Positions 7,727-17,178 of a stretch of DNA of 64,000 nucleotides are shown here, piece by piece. The DNA comes from Pandoraea aquatica. Lineage in GTDB: Bacteria; Pseudomonadota; Gammaproteobacteria; Burkholderiales; Burkholderiaceae. A program made the translations under genes and the position numbers. The notes under the pieces are model-generated. The model did not search any database. It saw only the letters and a program-made list of their open reading frames with translations, and was not told the DNA's origin. The stretch covers positions 1-64,000 of the forward strand of contig NZ_CABPSN010000013.1 in assembly GCF_902459565.1 (NCBI RefSeq), read 5' to 3'. Each line of letters begins with the position of its first letter. The first letter of the stretch is position 1.

Positions 7727-9061
7727 ATGGAAGTTTCGGTCGGGCGCGACGGCGCCTCGAATACCGCGAATACTGCGCAATCCGAGCGATCGAGCAAACG
7801 TATCGACGTCAAGGTCATTGCGGTGTCCACCGTCGGCAATGCGCTCGAATGGTTCGACTTCACCGTCTTTACCTTCTTCGCCGCGAACATCGCGCGTCAG
7901 TTCTTCCCCAGCGATAACCCCACCGCCGCACTGCTCGCGGCATGGACGACGTTCGGCGTCGGCTTCCTGACGCGTCCGCTCGGTGGCATCGTGCTCGGCG
8001 CCTACGCCGACAAACACGGACGAAAGGCCGCGCTGCTCCTGACGATTACCGTCATGGCACTCGGTGTCGCCGTCATCGCCTTCGCACCGACGTACGCGCA
8101 GATCGGCATGGCCGCACCGGTACTCATGCTCATCGGCCGCTTCCTTCAGGGCTTCTCCGCAGGCGGCGAAGTGGGGAGTGCCACGGCATTCCTCGTCGAG
8201 CACGCACCGGTCGAGCGTCGTGGCGTGTACGGCAGCTTCCAGATGATTGCGCAGGCGTGCAGCATGCTGCTCGGTGCCATCGTGTCCGTCGGCATTACGC
8301 AAACCCTCACGCCGGAACAGATCGACGCGTTCGGCTGGCGCATTCCGTTCGTCATCGGTCTGCTCATCGTGCCGGTCGGTCTCTATGTGCGCTCGCGTCT
8401 GGATGAATCGCCCGTCTTCAAGGACGCCCGCAAGCAAGACGCCGAAAAGCGCTCGCCGTTCATCGAGTCGGTCACGCAGCACTGGCGTCAGGTGTTGGCG
8501 GGCTTCGGCCTCACGGTGTACGGCACGATCGGCACCTACATCTTCTACTACTACATGCCGAGCTACGCGACGAAGTCGCTGGGCATCCCGTTCAAGAGCA
8601 GCGTGATCGCGTCGTTGTGCGCGGCCGTCGCCTACATCGTGGGGACGTTTGCCTCGGGCCGCATCTCGGACGCCATCGGCCGCAAGAAGCCGATGACGGC
8701 CTCCGCACTCATCAGCCTGATCATCGCGTATCCGCTGTTCCTCGCCGTCAGCCACGTGCCGACGCTGCCGATGCTGATCTTCGTGCAATGCTGCCTGATG
8801 CTCTCGCTCGGGCTGTTCCAGGGATCGTATTGCGCCTTCGTGTGCGAACTGTTCCCGTCGCGCGTGCGTGCTACGTCGATGGCCATCGGCTACAACTTCG
8901 CCGTGATGATCTTCGGCGGCTTTGCCGGTGCCATCGCAACGTTGCTCATCGGCTGGACGGGCGACAAGCTCGCCGTCGTCTACTACGGTCTGTTCGGCGC
9001 CGCCGTGGGCCTCGTCACGATCCTGATGCTCAAGGACCGCTCGCGGCAACCTCTGCTCTAA
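7727..9061 (+). CDS. MFS transporter, metabolite:H+ symporter (MHS) family
   Basis: 444 residues with 12 predicted membrane spans. GNALEWFDFTVFTFFAANIA near the N-terminus is the hallmark of the MHS branch (proline/betaine, alpha-ketoglutarate and citrate permeases). The loop 2-3 motif is GAYADKHGRKAAL, and GRFLQGFSAGGEVGSATAFL is the MHS signature in helix 5. ATG at 7727 has AGGAG eight bases upstream. It is first in a run with an M20 amidohydrolase and a DUF2817 peptidase-like protein, so the imported compound is probably an amino-acid conjugate or peptide-like acid cleaved by those enzymes. The substrate is not determined. Confidence 0.88.
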   Translation: MEVSVGRDGASNTANTAQSERSSKRIDVKVIAVSTVGNALEWFDFTVFTFFAANIARQFFPSDNPTAALLAAWTTFGVGFLTRPLGGIVLGAYADKHGRKAALLLTITVMALGVAVIAFAPTYAQIGMAAPVLMLIGRFLQGFSAGGEVGSATAFLVEHAPVERRGVYGSFQMIAQACSMLLGAIVSVGITQTLTPEQIDAFGWRIPFVIGLLIVPVGLYVRSRLDESPVFKDARKQDAEKRSPFIESVTQHWRQVLAGFGLTVYGTIGTYIFYYYMPSYATKSLGIPFKSSVIASLCAAVAYIVGTFASGRISDAIGRKKPMTASALISLIIAYPLFLAVSHVPTLPMLIFVQCCLMLSLGLFQGSYCAFVCELFPSRVRATSMAIGYNFAVMIFGGFAGAIATLLIGWTGDKLAVVYYGLFGAAVGLVTILMLKDRSRQPLL

Positions 9062-9216
9062 GACACCAACGATCACGGTGCCCGGCGGCCATCTCGATGG
9101 CTCGCCGGCGCGCCACCGCACTGCCTCCCCAAACCTGCCCCTGTCCAATGCGCGCGACCTGCTGACATCGTCGGCGAGCGTCGCGCCTTTCGGGGCACTC
9201 TCAAGAGACGACTCCT

Positions 9217-10407
9217 ATGTCCATCATTCCGGAAATCGCCGAACGCTCGGACGAACTGCAAGCTATCCGACGCGACATCCATGCCCACCCCGAACTGCGC
9301 TACGAAGAGGCGCGCACGTCGGACATCGTGGCGAAGCTGCTCGAATCGTGGGGTATCGAAGTCACGCGCGGGCTGGGTAAGACGGGCGTCGTCGGTGTGC
9401 TACGCAATGGCACAGGCAAGAAGGTCATCGGTCTGCGCGCGGACATGGATGCGCTGCCGATTCAGGAACTCAACACGTTCGAACACGCGTCGCAGTACGC
9501 GGGCAAGATGCACGCCTGCGGTCACGACGGCCACACCGCCATGCTGCTCGGCGCAGCGCAGCATCTGGCCGCACATCGCAATTTCGACGGCACCATCGTC
9601 TTCATCTTCCAACCGGCGGAAGAGGGCGGCGGTGGCGCGAAGGCGATGCTCGAAGACGGTCTGTTCGAGAAGTTTCCGGTCGACGCGGTTTTCGCGCTGC
9701 ACAACTGGCCGGGACTCGCGGCGGGCAGCTTTGGCGCGCGCGTGGGTGCGACGCAGGCGTCGAGCAACGAATTCCGCATCATCGTCAAAGGGACGGGCGC
9801 GCACGCCGCCATGCCGCATGACGGTATCGATCCCGTCCTCACGGCCATGCAGATCGGCACCGGCCTGCAAAGCATCATGACGCGCAACAAGCGCCCCATC
9901 GACGCCGCCGTGCTCTCCATCACGCAGATGCAGGCAGGTGAGGCGATCAACGTCATTCCGAATACCGCGACGCTCGCGGGCACGGTGCGCACCTTCTCGC
10001 TCGAAGTGCTCGATCTGGTCGAAAAACGCATGCGCGAGTTCTGCGAATCGACGGCCGCCGCCTACGGCTGTACGGTCGAGTTCTCGTTCATCCGCAATTA
10101 CCCGCCGACGGTCAACACCGCCGCTGAGACGCAGTTCGCACTCAATGTGATGAAGGAGATCGTGGGACGCGATCACGTCGTTGATCCCATCGATCCGACG
10201 ATGGGGGCCGAAGACTTTTCGTTTTTCCTGTTGGAGCGCCCGGGCTGCTACGCCTATATCGGCAACGGCACCGGCGACCATCGTGCGCATGGTCACGGTC
10301 TCGGTCCGTGCATGCTGCACAACACGAGCTACGACTTCAACGACGATGTCCTCACGCTCGGCTCGACCTATTGGGTGCGCCTGACCGAAGCCTTCCTGGC
10401 GGAGTAA
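9217..10407 (+). CDS. M20 family amidohydrolase (hippurate hydrolase / aminoacylase type)
   Basis: 396 residues, normal for the HipO/AmhX/IAA-amino-acid hydrolase branch of peptidase M20. Metal-binding and catalytic landmarks: GLRADMDALPI, MHACGHDGHTAMLLGAA, QPAEEGGGGAKAML, the dimerisation domain from about residue 180 with GTGAHAAMPHDGIDP, and the late ligand in LHNTSYDFNDD. It should cleave an N-acyl amino acid to the amino acid and a carboxylic acid in the cytoplasm. It lies 156 bp after the MHS transporter and six bases before the DUF2817 gene, suggesting uptake followed by hydrolysis. Confidence 0.92.
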   Translation: MSIIPEIAERSDELQAIRRDIHAHPELRYEEARTSDIVAKLLESWGIEVTRGLGKTGVVGVLRNGTGKKVIGLRADMDALPIQELNTFEHASQYAGKMHACGHDGHTAMLLGAAQHLAAHRNFDGTIVFIFQPAEEGGGGAKAMLEDGLFEKFPVDAVFALHNWPGLAAGSFGARVGATQASSNEFRIIVKGTGAHAAMPHDGIDPVLTAMQIGTGLQSIMTRNKRPIDAAVLSITQMQAGEAINVIPNTATLAGTVRTFSLEVLDLVEKRMREFCESTAAAYGCTVEFSFIRNYPPTVNTAAETQFALNVMKEIVGRDHVVDPIDPTMGAEDFSFFLLERPGCYAYIGNGTGDHRAHGHGLGPCMLHNTSYDFNDDVLTLGSTYWVRLTEAFLAE

Positions 10408-10413
10408 GACGCG

Positions 10414-11508
10414 ATGACCACGAGTCCGTTTTCCGCCAGCTATCTTCAGGCGCGCGAGCGTTTCGCGACAGCGGCCGGGCAGGCCGGTGTCGAGGTGACG
10501 AGCTATGTCATTCCCGACATCGTCGGCCGTCAGGGTGAGACGCTTGCGACGGACGTCGTGCGTCTCGGCGCGCCCGATGCGCGACGCTTGCTCATCCTCA
10601 CCTCCGGTACGCATGGCGTTGAGGGGTTCTGCGGCAGCGCCGCGCAGATCGCGCTGCTGGGCGACGAAGGACTGAAGTCGCGCCTCGCGGCGGCGGACGT
10701 CGCTATTCTCGTCGTCCACGCGATCAATCCGTATGGCTTCTCGTGGCTGTCCCGCACCAACGAGGACAACGTCGATCTGAATCGAAACAGCATCGACTTC
10801 ACGCAGCCGCTGCCCGTCAACGCGGCTTACGCCGATCTGCATGATTTGCTCGTACCGCCCGAGTGGCCGCCGTCCAACGATAACGTGCGGGCCATCGCCG
10901 ACTACATCGCGACGCACGGCGAAGCGGCGTATCAGCGCGCGCTGACGATCGGACAGTACGCGTTCGCCGACGGCCTGTTCTACGGCGGACGCGAACCGGT
11001 GTGGAGCACACGGCTGATGCGCACGCTGATCGAGACGCACGGCTCGCGTTGCGAGGCCATCGGTTGGATCGACTTCCATACCGGTCTCGGTCCGCCGGGT
11101 CATGGCGAGAAGATCTGCGTAGGCGGCCTCGACGCCGCAGAGTTAGCGCGCGCCCGCGCGTGGTGGGGTGCCGATCTGGCAAGCCCCATCGACGGAACGA
11201 CGGTGGCGTCGAACGTCGGTGGTCCGTTGCTCGACACGCTGCGCAACACGGCGAAGCACGCGCAGGTGACCGCCATCGCCATCGAATACGGGACGGTGCC
11301 GCTCATCGACATGCTGCACATGCTGCGGGCGGATTCGTGGCTGAGACGTCACCCCGAAGCGACGGATGCGCAAGCGTCGGCCATCCGCGCCGCGGTGCAA
11401 GCGGCTTTCTGCTTCGAGGACGGCGTATGGCATGGCCAGATTCTCGGGCAGGCACGCGTGGCCATCTTGCAGGCGATAACGGGGTTGGGGCGGGGCGGAA
11501 CGACGTAA
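10414..11508 (+). CDS. DUF2817 family zinc-carboxypeptidase-like protein
   Basis: 364 residues without signal peptide. Motifs resemble M14 carboxypeptidases: SGTHGVEGFCG gives HxxE, INPYGFSW and NEDNVDLNRNS form the substrate region, DFHTGLGPPG supplies the later histidine, and IEYGTVP may supply the glutamate. These are what I know of DUF2817 (PF10994), whose substrate is not established. The start is six bases after the amidohydrolase stop, so they are co-transcribed. It probably works on the same imported conjugate, for example trimming a peptide bond before or after the M20 enzyme. Confidence 0.85.
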   Translation: MTTSPFSASYLQARERFATAAGQAGVEVTSYVIPDIVGRQGETLATDVVRLGAPDARRLLILTSGTHGVEGFCGSAAQIALLGDEGLKSRLAAADVAILVVHAINPYGFSWLSRTNEDNVDLNRNSIDFTQPLPVNAAYADLHDLLVPPEWPPSNDNVRAIADYIATHGEAAYQRALTIGQYAFADGLFYGGREPVWSTRLMRTLIETHGSRCEAIGWIDFHTGLGPPGHGEKICVGGLDAAELARARAWWGADLASPIDGTTVASNVGGPLLDTLRNTAKHAQVTAIAIEYGTVPLIDMLHMLRADSWLRRHPEATDAQASAIRAAVQAAFCFEDGVWHGQILGQARVAILQAITGLGRGGTT

Positions 11509-11782
11509 GAGACGCCGCGCGCCTGGCCTTGGCAAGTCATAGCCGATAACTGATAGCTGTGAGCGCACTTTCGTCAATAAGATCGACGGTCTAACGGATT
11601 TGGCAGCCGACTACACGTAGCTGGCTGTCTTCCGTAACTGCCGTCCCGGTCGATTGATCGAAGAGCGTTAAATCATAGAGTGATCGGTTAGTAATGCTAT
11701 TTACAGGGTCAGTCCCCGACTTCTACGGACGCTACCAGATCGAATTCAGAGGTGTTCAGCCAATCAGAGGATTGGGGCAACG

Positions 11783-12121
11783 ATGAAAGCATCCCAAAAA
11801 CGTAATCCATGGTGGCGTCTGTTGAAGCTGCTTGTCATCACTTGTGTCTTGTTGCTGGTCACGATCTGGTGCATAGCCGTCTACATTCGTTATCCCGGTA
11901 AAAGTGGATCGTGTCCTGATCTGACAGCCTCCGAATTGAATGTATTTCTAACGCGCTACTTCAACAGGAAACGCGATACATCGTTCACGGTACTTCCGGG
12001 AGCGTTCGAAAGCGGCAGCGTTGACGATAGGATCTGGATGGTGCCGGTTGTGCACGAAGGTAAGGACTATTTCGCGATGGTCGACTGCCACGGAGGCATC
12101 GAACTTTCCGGGCGTCGATAG
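11783..12121 (+). CDS. Small membrane-anchored protein, unknown
   Basis: 112 residues. A positively charged start (MKASQKRNPWWRLLK) leads into one hydrophobic span (LLVITCVLLLVTIWCIAVYI), leaving about 75 residues outside the cytoplasm with two cysteines (GSCPDL and VDCHGG) that could pair. An AGAGG/GGGGCA-like site precedes the ATG. It is flanked by a 274-bp gap with nothing I recognise upstream and the RpiR gene downstream. No family recognised; the gene looks real from composition and topology. Confidence 0.55.
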   Translation: MKASQKRNPWWRLLKLLVITCVLLLVTIWCIAVYIRYPGKSGSCPDLTASELNVFLTRYFNRKRDTSFTVLPGAFESGSVDDRIWMVPVVHEGKDYFAMVDCHGGIELSGRR

Positions 12122-12222
12122 CACGCTCTCGGTGCGCAATTTCCCGATTCCCCCAATTCGAGCGACAATAGCCGACCGCAATCGCCTGCCTCAACCAAGC
12201 AAACGCACTGCTCAAAACGTCC

Positions 12223-13077
12223 ATGGCATCCCACGTGAAAAAGTCTTTCGTCGGCCGGATTCGCGATCAGCTCGATCAGCTCTCGCCATCAGAGCGGCGT
12301 CTGGCCGAATTCGCGCTCGATCTGCCGGGCGATCTCGCGGGGTATTCGGCGTCCGAGCTGGCCACCCTGGCTCAGGTGTCGAACGCCACCGTTACGCGCT
12401 TCGTGCGACGTTTGGGCTACGAGTCGTTCGACGACGCACGCAAACACGTCCGTTCAGAGCAACGCGCTGGCTCGCCACTCGCCATGGCCGCCACCGCGCA
12501 CGCGACCGAAGCGGTGGCCGACGACGTCGTCGGCGCGCATCGTCAGCAAAGCCTCGCCAACATCGACGCGACCTACCGCCGTCTCTCGTCTACCGAAATC
12601 GAGCAGATCGCTACCGCGATTCTGTCGGCGCGCAAGGTCTGGGTCGTGGGCTTTCGCTCCAGCCTGCCGCTCGCGATGTACTTCCGCTGGCAGTTGCTGC
12701 AAATCGTCCCCAGCGCACAAGTCATTCCCGGTGCAGGCGAGACGCTCGGCGAACATCTCGCAGGCATCGGCGCGGACGACATCGTGATCGTCTTCGCACT
12801 GCGACGTCGCGTCCGCCAGATGCCGACGGTCGTCGCGCAGCTCGCAAAGGCGTGCCCGAATCTCGTCTACATCACCGAACGCAATGCCGCGACGAAGACG
12901 CCCGCGAAGTGGTCGTTGCAGTGCGACGTGCAAGGCCCCGGCGTGCTCGATAACCACACGGCCGTGATCGGCCTGTGCCACCTGATCGTCACGCAGGTGA
13001 TGACGCTTGCGGGCAATCCGGGACGTCGTCACCTCGGCCTCGTGGAAGCGTTCCACGACGCACTCGACGAAATCTGA
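12223..13077 (+). CDS. RpiR/MurR family transcriptional regulator
   Basis: 284 residues. Residues 1-80 are the RpiR-type HTH (LSPSERRLAEFALDLPGDLA, then ASELATLAQVSNATVTRFVRRLGY). Residues about 125-260 are a SIS domain (ARKVWVVGFRSS at its start), normally the sensor of phosphorylated or acidic metabolites. It lies 217 bp upstream, same strand, of the MFS/racemase-like/MFS run, and the gap contains a TGAAAA..TTTTCA dyad of the kind RpiR regulators bind. It probably represses that run until its substrate is present. Confidence 0.92.
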   Translation: MASHVKKSFVGRIRDQLDQLSPSERRLAEFALDLPGDLAGYSASELATLAQVSNATVTRFVRRLGYESFDDARKHVRSEQRAGSPLAMAATAHATEAVADDVVGAHRQQSLANIDATYRRLSSTEIEQIATAILSARKVWVVGFRSSLPLAMYFRWQLLQIVPSAQVIPGAGETLGEHLAGIGADDIVIVFALRRRVRQMPTVVAQLAKACPNLVYITERNAATKTPAKWSLQCDVQGPGVLDNHTAVIGLCHLIVTQVMTLAGNPGRRHLGLVEAFHDALDEI

Positions 13078-13179
13078 CCGTCCGCCGTCCTCGGACGGCC
13101 CTCCACCGCAAACCTCCCCATCATTGGTATCTGCTGCCAAGGCGGTCTCTCGTCCGCGTCGTCAGGCTAAACCCTGATA

Positions 13180-13195
13180 TGAAAAATAATTTTCA
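13180..13195. promoter_or_regulatory. Candidate RpiR operator
   Basis: TGAAAA-ATAA-TTTTCA is a perfect 6-bp inverted repeat in a strikingly AT-rich patch between the RpiR gene and the transporter it probably controls. A further half site (CTGAAAAAATATT) follows. RpiR-family operators known to me are AT-rich GAAA..TTTC dyads; binding here is inference. Confidence 0.5.
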
Positions 13196-13293
13196 AAAAC
13201 AAATAATCTGAAAAAATATTAACCGAGCAGGTTCATCAGAGGGCGAGGCAATTCGGTCGCATAGGCGCCATTCGAGGCGCAGGGAGTTTTACG

Positions 13294-14769
13294 ATGGGCG
13301 CAGAAGTGGTCGTATCGTCGTCGGAACCGAGGTTGCAGCAGCTCGAACGGGCGCTCGACGACATTGGCGTGACGCCGTCACACAAGAAGATCCTCGCATT
13401 GATTCTGTTTGGGGTTCTGTTCGACGTCTTCGAGCAGAACGCCGTCGGCCTCGTCGGGCCGCTGCTGCGCGAGTACTGGGGCATCTCCGCCGCGCAGATC
13501 GGCTTTCTCAACACATTGACGTTCGGTGCGGCCGCCATCGGTCGGCTAGGCTCGGGCTACATCGCCGACCGCTTCGGGCGCCGCACGATGCTGAGCATCA
13601 ATCTGATGCTGTTCACGCTCGGCGCATTGATCTGCGCCTTGGCGACGAACTACACGATGCTCGCCGCCGGGCGCTTCATCGTCGGCTTCGGCCTCGGTGG
13701 CGAGATCTCGATTGCCGTCACCATGCTCGCCGAGTTCTGCTCGTCGCGTTTCCGTGGCGTGGCCGTGGGCGCGATCAACGTCGCAGGCGGTGGGTTGGGC
13801 AACATGCTCGCACCGGCGTTCGGGCTAGCGGTGTTCGCTTTCTTTCCCGGACCGGACAGCTGGCGCTGGCTGTTCGGCTGTCTCGTGCTCCCGGCGTTCT
13901 TCGTGCTGCTCTATCGCCGCTTCATTCCGGAGACGCCGCGCTTTCTGCTCTCCAAAGGCCGGGTGGAAGACGCCAACCGCGTGCTCAACATTCTCGCTTC
14001 CGGCAAGCTGGGCAAGTCCGCCGGTGGCGCAACCAAGCGCTACCTGAGCGAAGCATCGAACGGCGCGCACCGCGCAGAGAAGGTGCGCTTGAGCGAAGTG
14101 TTCGTCGGACCGCTGGCGCGCCGCACGGTGGCCGTCGGCATCGCCGTGTGCATGACCTATGGCGCGCAGATTTCGGTGCTCACGCTGATGCCGACGATTC
14201 TGATGGCGCAGGGTTACACGCTGAGCAAGAGCTTCGTGTTCACCATCGTGATGCAGTCGGGCAGTCTGCTCGGCGCGATCACCGCGTCGTACTTCGGTTT
14301 CCGCTTTCCCCGCAAACGCGTGCTGACGCTGGGTGCTATCGCCGCGTGCGTGATCGGTCTGTGCTTCGGGTTTCTGTCGAAGTCGCAGCCGCTGATTCTC
14401 GCGTTCGGTGCGGCTTTCCAGTTCTGCGTGCTGCTGCTCAATACGTCCATCTGGATCTACGCGCCGGAACTCTATCCCACGCGAGTGCGCGCATTCGGCA
14501 CGGCGTTCATTCTGGCGCTGGGCACGTTGGCCGGTGCGGCGATGCCGCTGGTGGCTGGCCGCGTATTCGACCAGTACGGCATTGGCGGCATGTTCGGGAT
14601 GATGGCCGCGATGTACGCCGTGTTCGCCATCGCACTGACCTTTGCGCCGGAGACATTCGGCAAGCCCATCGACGGCCCCGACGCGCCCGGCGACACCGAT
14701 CCGCAAGCGGCTGCAAAGACGGTTTCCGATGCGCCCGCATCCTCCGCATCCGCTTCGCATGCTTCCTGA
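13294..14769 (+). CDS. MFS transporter (aromatic/organic acid:H+ symporter-like)
   Basis: 491 residues, 12 predicted spans, with a long cytoplasmic N-terminus. DVFEQNAVGLVGPLL in helix 1, the loop 2-3 motif GYIADRFGRRTM, and PETPRFLLSKGRVEDA after helix 6 fit the sugar/organic-acid porter branch (AAHS or SV2-like). The extended Ala/Ser-rich tail is probably disordered. It is followed 23 bp later by the racemase-like gene, so it should import the compound that protein handles. Substrate unknown. Confidence 0.85.
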   Translation: MGAEVVVSSSEPRLQQLERALDDIGVTPSHKKILALILFGVLFDVFEQNAVGLVGPLLREYWGISAAQIGFLNTLTFGAAAIGRLGSGYIADRFGRRTMLSINLMLFTLGALICALATNYTMLAAGRFIVGFGLGGEISIAVTMLAEFCSSRFRGVAVGAINVAGGGLGNMLAPAFGLAVFAFFPGPDSWRWLFGCLVLPAFFVLLYRRFIPETPRFLLSKGRVEDANRVLNILASGKLGKSAGGATKRYLSEASNGAHRAEKVRLSEVFVGPLARRTVAVGIAVCMTYGAQISVLTLMPTILMAQGYTLSKSFVFTIVMQSGSLLGAITASYFGFRFPRKRVLTLGAIAACVIGLCFGFLSKSQPLILAFGAAFQFCVLLLNTSIWIYAPELYPTRVRAFGTAFILALGTLAGAAMPLVAGRVFDQYGIGGMFGMMAAMYAVFAIALTFAPETFGKPIDGPDAPGDTDPQAAAKTVSDAPASSASASHAS

Positions 14770-14792
14770 ATACCTGATTCGCCGAGATTGCT

Positions 14793-15470
14793 ATGACTCA
14801 CATCCTGCTCATTAACCCCAACACGTCGACGGCGACGACGCAAATGATGGTCGACATCGCCCGCACGTATTTCGCCAGCGTGATGACGTCGCCGCCGACG
14901 GTCGTTGGTGCGACGGTAACGCGCGGTGCACCGATGATCGTCGACGAGCAGGACCTCGCGGTCGCGGCCGACGCCGTGAACGATCCGCAGATCGTCGCAC
15001 TTGCGGCGCAGGCGGATGGTGTGATTGTCGGCGCGTTCGGCGATCCGGGCATCGAGGCGCTGCGGGCACGTCTGGACGTGCCCGTGGTTGGGATCGGCTC
15101 GGCATCGGTGCGTGAAGCGGGTGAGGGTGGACGTCGGTTCGGTATCGCCACGACAACGCCGGAACTGGCCGACTCGATTGCGTCGAACGTCCGCAAGCTG
15201 GGCCTCGGCGCGAGCTTCACGGGGGCGCGTTTCACGACCGGCGATCCGCTTGCGCTCGGGGATGTGCCGTCGCAATTGGAAAGCAGTCTTGCCGGTGCCG
15301 TCGACGCGTGCATTCGGCTCGACGGCGCGCAAGCGGTGGTGATCGGAGGCGGCCCGCTGGGCGAGGCGGCGCAGGCACTCGGCGAGCGCTTCTCCTTGCC
15401 GGTGATCGGTCCTGTGCCCGCAGCGTGCCGTGCGTTGCTTCAGGCAATGCGTCTGGACGAAGCCGCCTGA
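14793..15470 (+). CDS. Asp/Glu/hydantoin racemase superfamily protein lacking the catalytic cysteines
   Basis: 225 residues, beginning ILLINPNTSTATTQMM, typical of hydantoin/allantoin racemases. In those enzymes two cysteines act as acid and base, in a CFGDPG-like motif and in a GCAG-like motif. Here the first reads VIVGAFGDPG and the second VVIGGGPLGEAA, so both cysteines are absent. The fold is probably kept but classical two-base racemisation is unlikely. It may act as an isomerase or lyase of another kind, or a binding protein. Its place between two transporters under an RpiR gene suggests small-acid or hydantoin-type catabolism. Confidence 0.82.
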   Translation: MTHILLINPNTSTATTQMMVDIARTYFASVMTSPPTVVGATVTRGAPMIVDEQDLAVAADAVNDPQIVALAAQADGVIVGAFGDPGIEALRARLDVPVVGIGSASVREAGEGGRRFGIATTTPELADSIASNVRKLGLGASFTGARFTTGDPLALGDVPSQLESSLAGAVDACIRLDGAQAVVIGGGPLGEAAQALGERFSLPVIGPVPAACRALLQAMRLDEAA

Positions 15471-15538
15471 TTCGAGCCGTCCAAAGTCGTCGTTCGTCCC
15501 AACGTCAACGGTCAATACGAAACAAAGCAGGAGACGAT

Positions 15539-16897
15539 ATGAACCAACAGCCAACGTCGCGGACGAGCGACGGCACCAACGCGTTCGCCAAGCCGGACGA
15601 CCGCATGCTCGATCCCATCTACCGGAAGATCATGTGGCGGATTATTCCGTTCATCTTCGTGCTGTGGATGCTCGCGTGGATCGACCGCGTGAACGTCGGC
15701 TTCGCGAAGTTGCAGATGCAGCAGGATCTCGGCTTCAGCGAGACGGTTTACGGCATCGGTGCGGGGATTTTCTTCCTCGGATACTTCTTCCTGGAAATCC
15801 CGAGCAACTGGCTGCTGTTGCGGATCGGCGCGCGACGCACGCTCGCACGCATCACATTGGGCTGGGGGACGATCTGCGTGCTCATGATGTTCACGCATTC
15901 GCCCGCGTACTTCTACGTCATGCGCTTTCTGCTCGGCGCGTTCGAAGCGGGCTTCCAGCCTGGCGTGTTGCTGTATCTGACGTTCTGGTTCCCGGCGCAC
16001 CGACGCGCGAAGGCGTTTGCGTGGTTTATCTCTGCGTCGGCGGTGTCGTCGGTCGTGGGCGCACCGCTGGCAGGCGCGATCCTGAACGGCATGCATGGCG
16101 TGAACGGCTGGGCGGGTTGGCAATGGCTGTTCCTGCTCGAAGGCGTGCCGACGGTGCTCGCGGGCGTGCTGGCCGTGTGGTTCCTCGTCGACAAGCCGGA
16201 GCATGCCAGTTGGCTGTCGGAGCATGAGAAACGCCTGCTGCAAGCCGATCTGGACAACGACCGCAAGGGCGCGGGTCAGCGCGAGCATAGCTTCATGCTC
16301 GCCGTGCGCAGCCCGAAGCTGTGGCTGCTCACCGGCATCTACTTCGGCATCGTGGCCGCGAACGCGACGCTCTCGTTCTTCGCACCGACCATCGTGCGTG
16401 CGTTGGGGCCGACGAATCCGTTGCACATCGGGTTGCTCGTCGGTGTGATGTACGTCTTCGGCGCGATCTTCCAGATTGCCATTGGCTACAGCGCCGACAA
16501 GCGTCGCGAAGCACGCATGCATTGCGCGATTCCCGTTTTCATCGGCGCATGCGGACTGGCAGGCGTCGGCGTGTTTGCGGGAAGCAACGGTGTGGCGGCG
16601 TTCCTGTGTCTTGTGATCGCCGTGTCGGGCACGATGGGCGCGATTCCGGTGTTCTGGCAGTTGCCGAACGCCTATCTCGCAGGCGGCGCTGCCGCGATGG
16701 GTGTGGCGTTCATCAACTCGGTGGCAAACCTTGCCGGGTTCGGCTCACCGTATCTGCTGGGTATCGTGAAGGATGCAACGGGCAGCTTCAACGGCGGCCT
16801 CTGGATCGTGGCAGCGCTCGAAGCGTTCGTCGCCATTCTGATCTGGTGGCGGATGAATCGCCGTGAGCGGGTGCCGGGGGTGCCTGCGGCGGCGTGA
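15539..16897 (+). CDS. MFS transporter, anion:cation symporter (ACS) family
   Basis: 452 residues from the ATG at 15539, which has AGGAG nine bases upstream; the longer frame before it overlaps the racemase-like gene and is not needed. MWRIIPFIFVLWMLAWIDRV followed by NVGFAKLQMQQDLGFSE is the ACS-family start (phthalate, tartrate, glucarate, allantoate permeases). 12 spans are predicted, with a central loop around 240-260. A strong terminator follows, so it is the last gene of the RpiR-controlled run. Confidence 0.9.
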   Translation: MNQQPTSRTSDGTNAFAKPDDRMLDPIYRKIMWRIIPFIFVLWMLAWIDRVNVGFAKLQMQQDLGFSETVYGIGAGIFFLGYFFLEIPSNWLLLRIGARRTLARITLGWGTICVLMMFTHSPAYFYVMRFLLGAFEAGFQPGVLLYLTFWFPAHRRAKAFAWFISASAVSSVVGAPLAGAILNGMHGVNGWAGWQWLFLLEGVPTVLAGVLAVWFLVDKPEHASWLSEHEKRLLQADLDNDRKGAGQREHSFMLAVRSPKLWLLTGIYFGIVAANATLSFFAPTIVRALGPTNPLHIGLLVGVMYVFGAIFQIAIGYSADKRREARMHCAIPVFIGACGLAGVGVFAGSNGVAAFLCLVIAVSGTMGAIPVFWQLPNAYLAGGAAAMGVAFINSVANLAGFGSPYLLGIVKDATGSFNGGLWIVAALEAFVAILIWWRMNRRERVPGVPAAA

Positions 16898-16916
16898 GGA
16901 TTCGCCGGAAGACGAT

Positions 16917-16951
16917 AAGGGCTACGTAATTTCACGTAGCCCTTTGTTTTT
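16917..16951 (+). terminator. Rho-independent terminator after the ACS transporter
   Basis: AAGGGCTACGT (16917-16927) pairs with ACGTAGCCCTT (16934-16944), six-base loop, then TGTTTTT. The stem resembles the CDI terminator at 6012. Confidence 0.85.
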
Positions 16952-17178
16952 GCGGTGTCGTCGAAGGCTCAGCGGAGAAGACGTCAATAAAAAACGCGAA
17001 AGCGAAAATTCCGTCGCTAACCTAAAGAAATCGAAGTAAGCATCCGTAATGCTCTATTCCGACTGGTTCTCGCTGGTTGGGAATCCGAGACGCTTTTGAC
17101 AATAGAATGCGGATCGCACTGAAGACCCGCACCGTCCCGGATCATTTATCAGATGCTTACATAACTGGGGTTAGAAGA

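Noticed and set aside
7706-11103. Long minus-strand frames opposite the MHS transporter, amidohydrolase and DUF2817 genes
   Set aside because: Composition is that of reverse-complement shadows (His, Arg, Asp, Glu rich), with no family motif; the plus-strand genes have complete motifs and ribosome sites.
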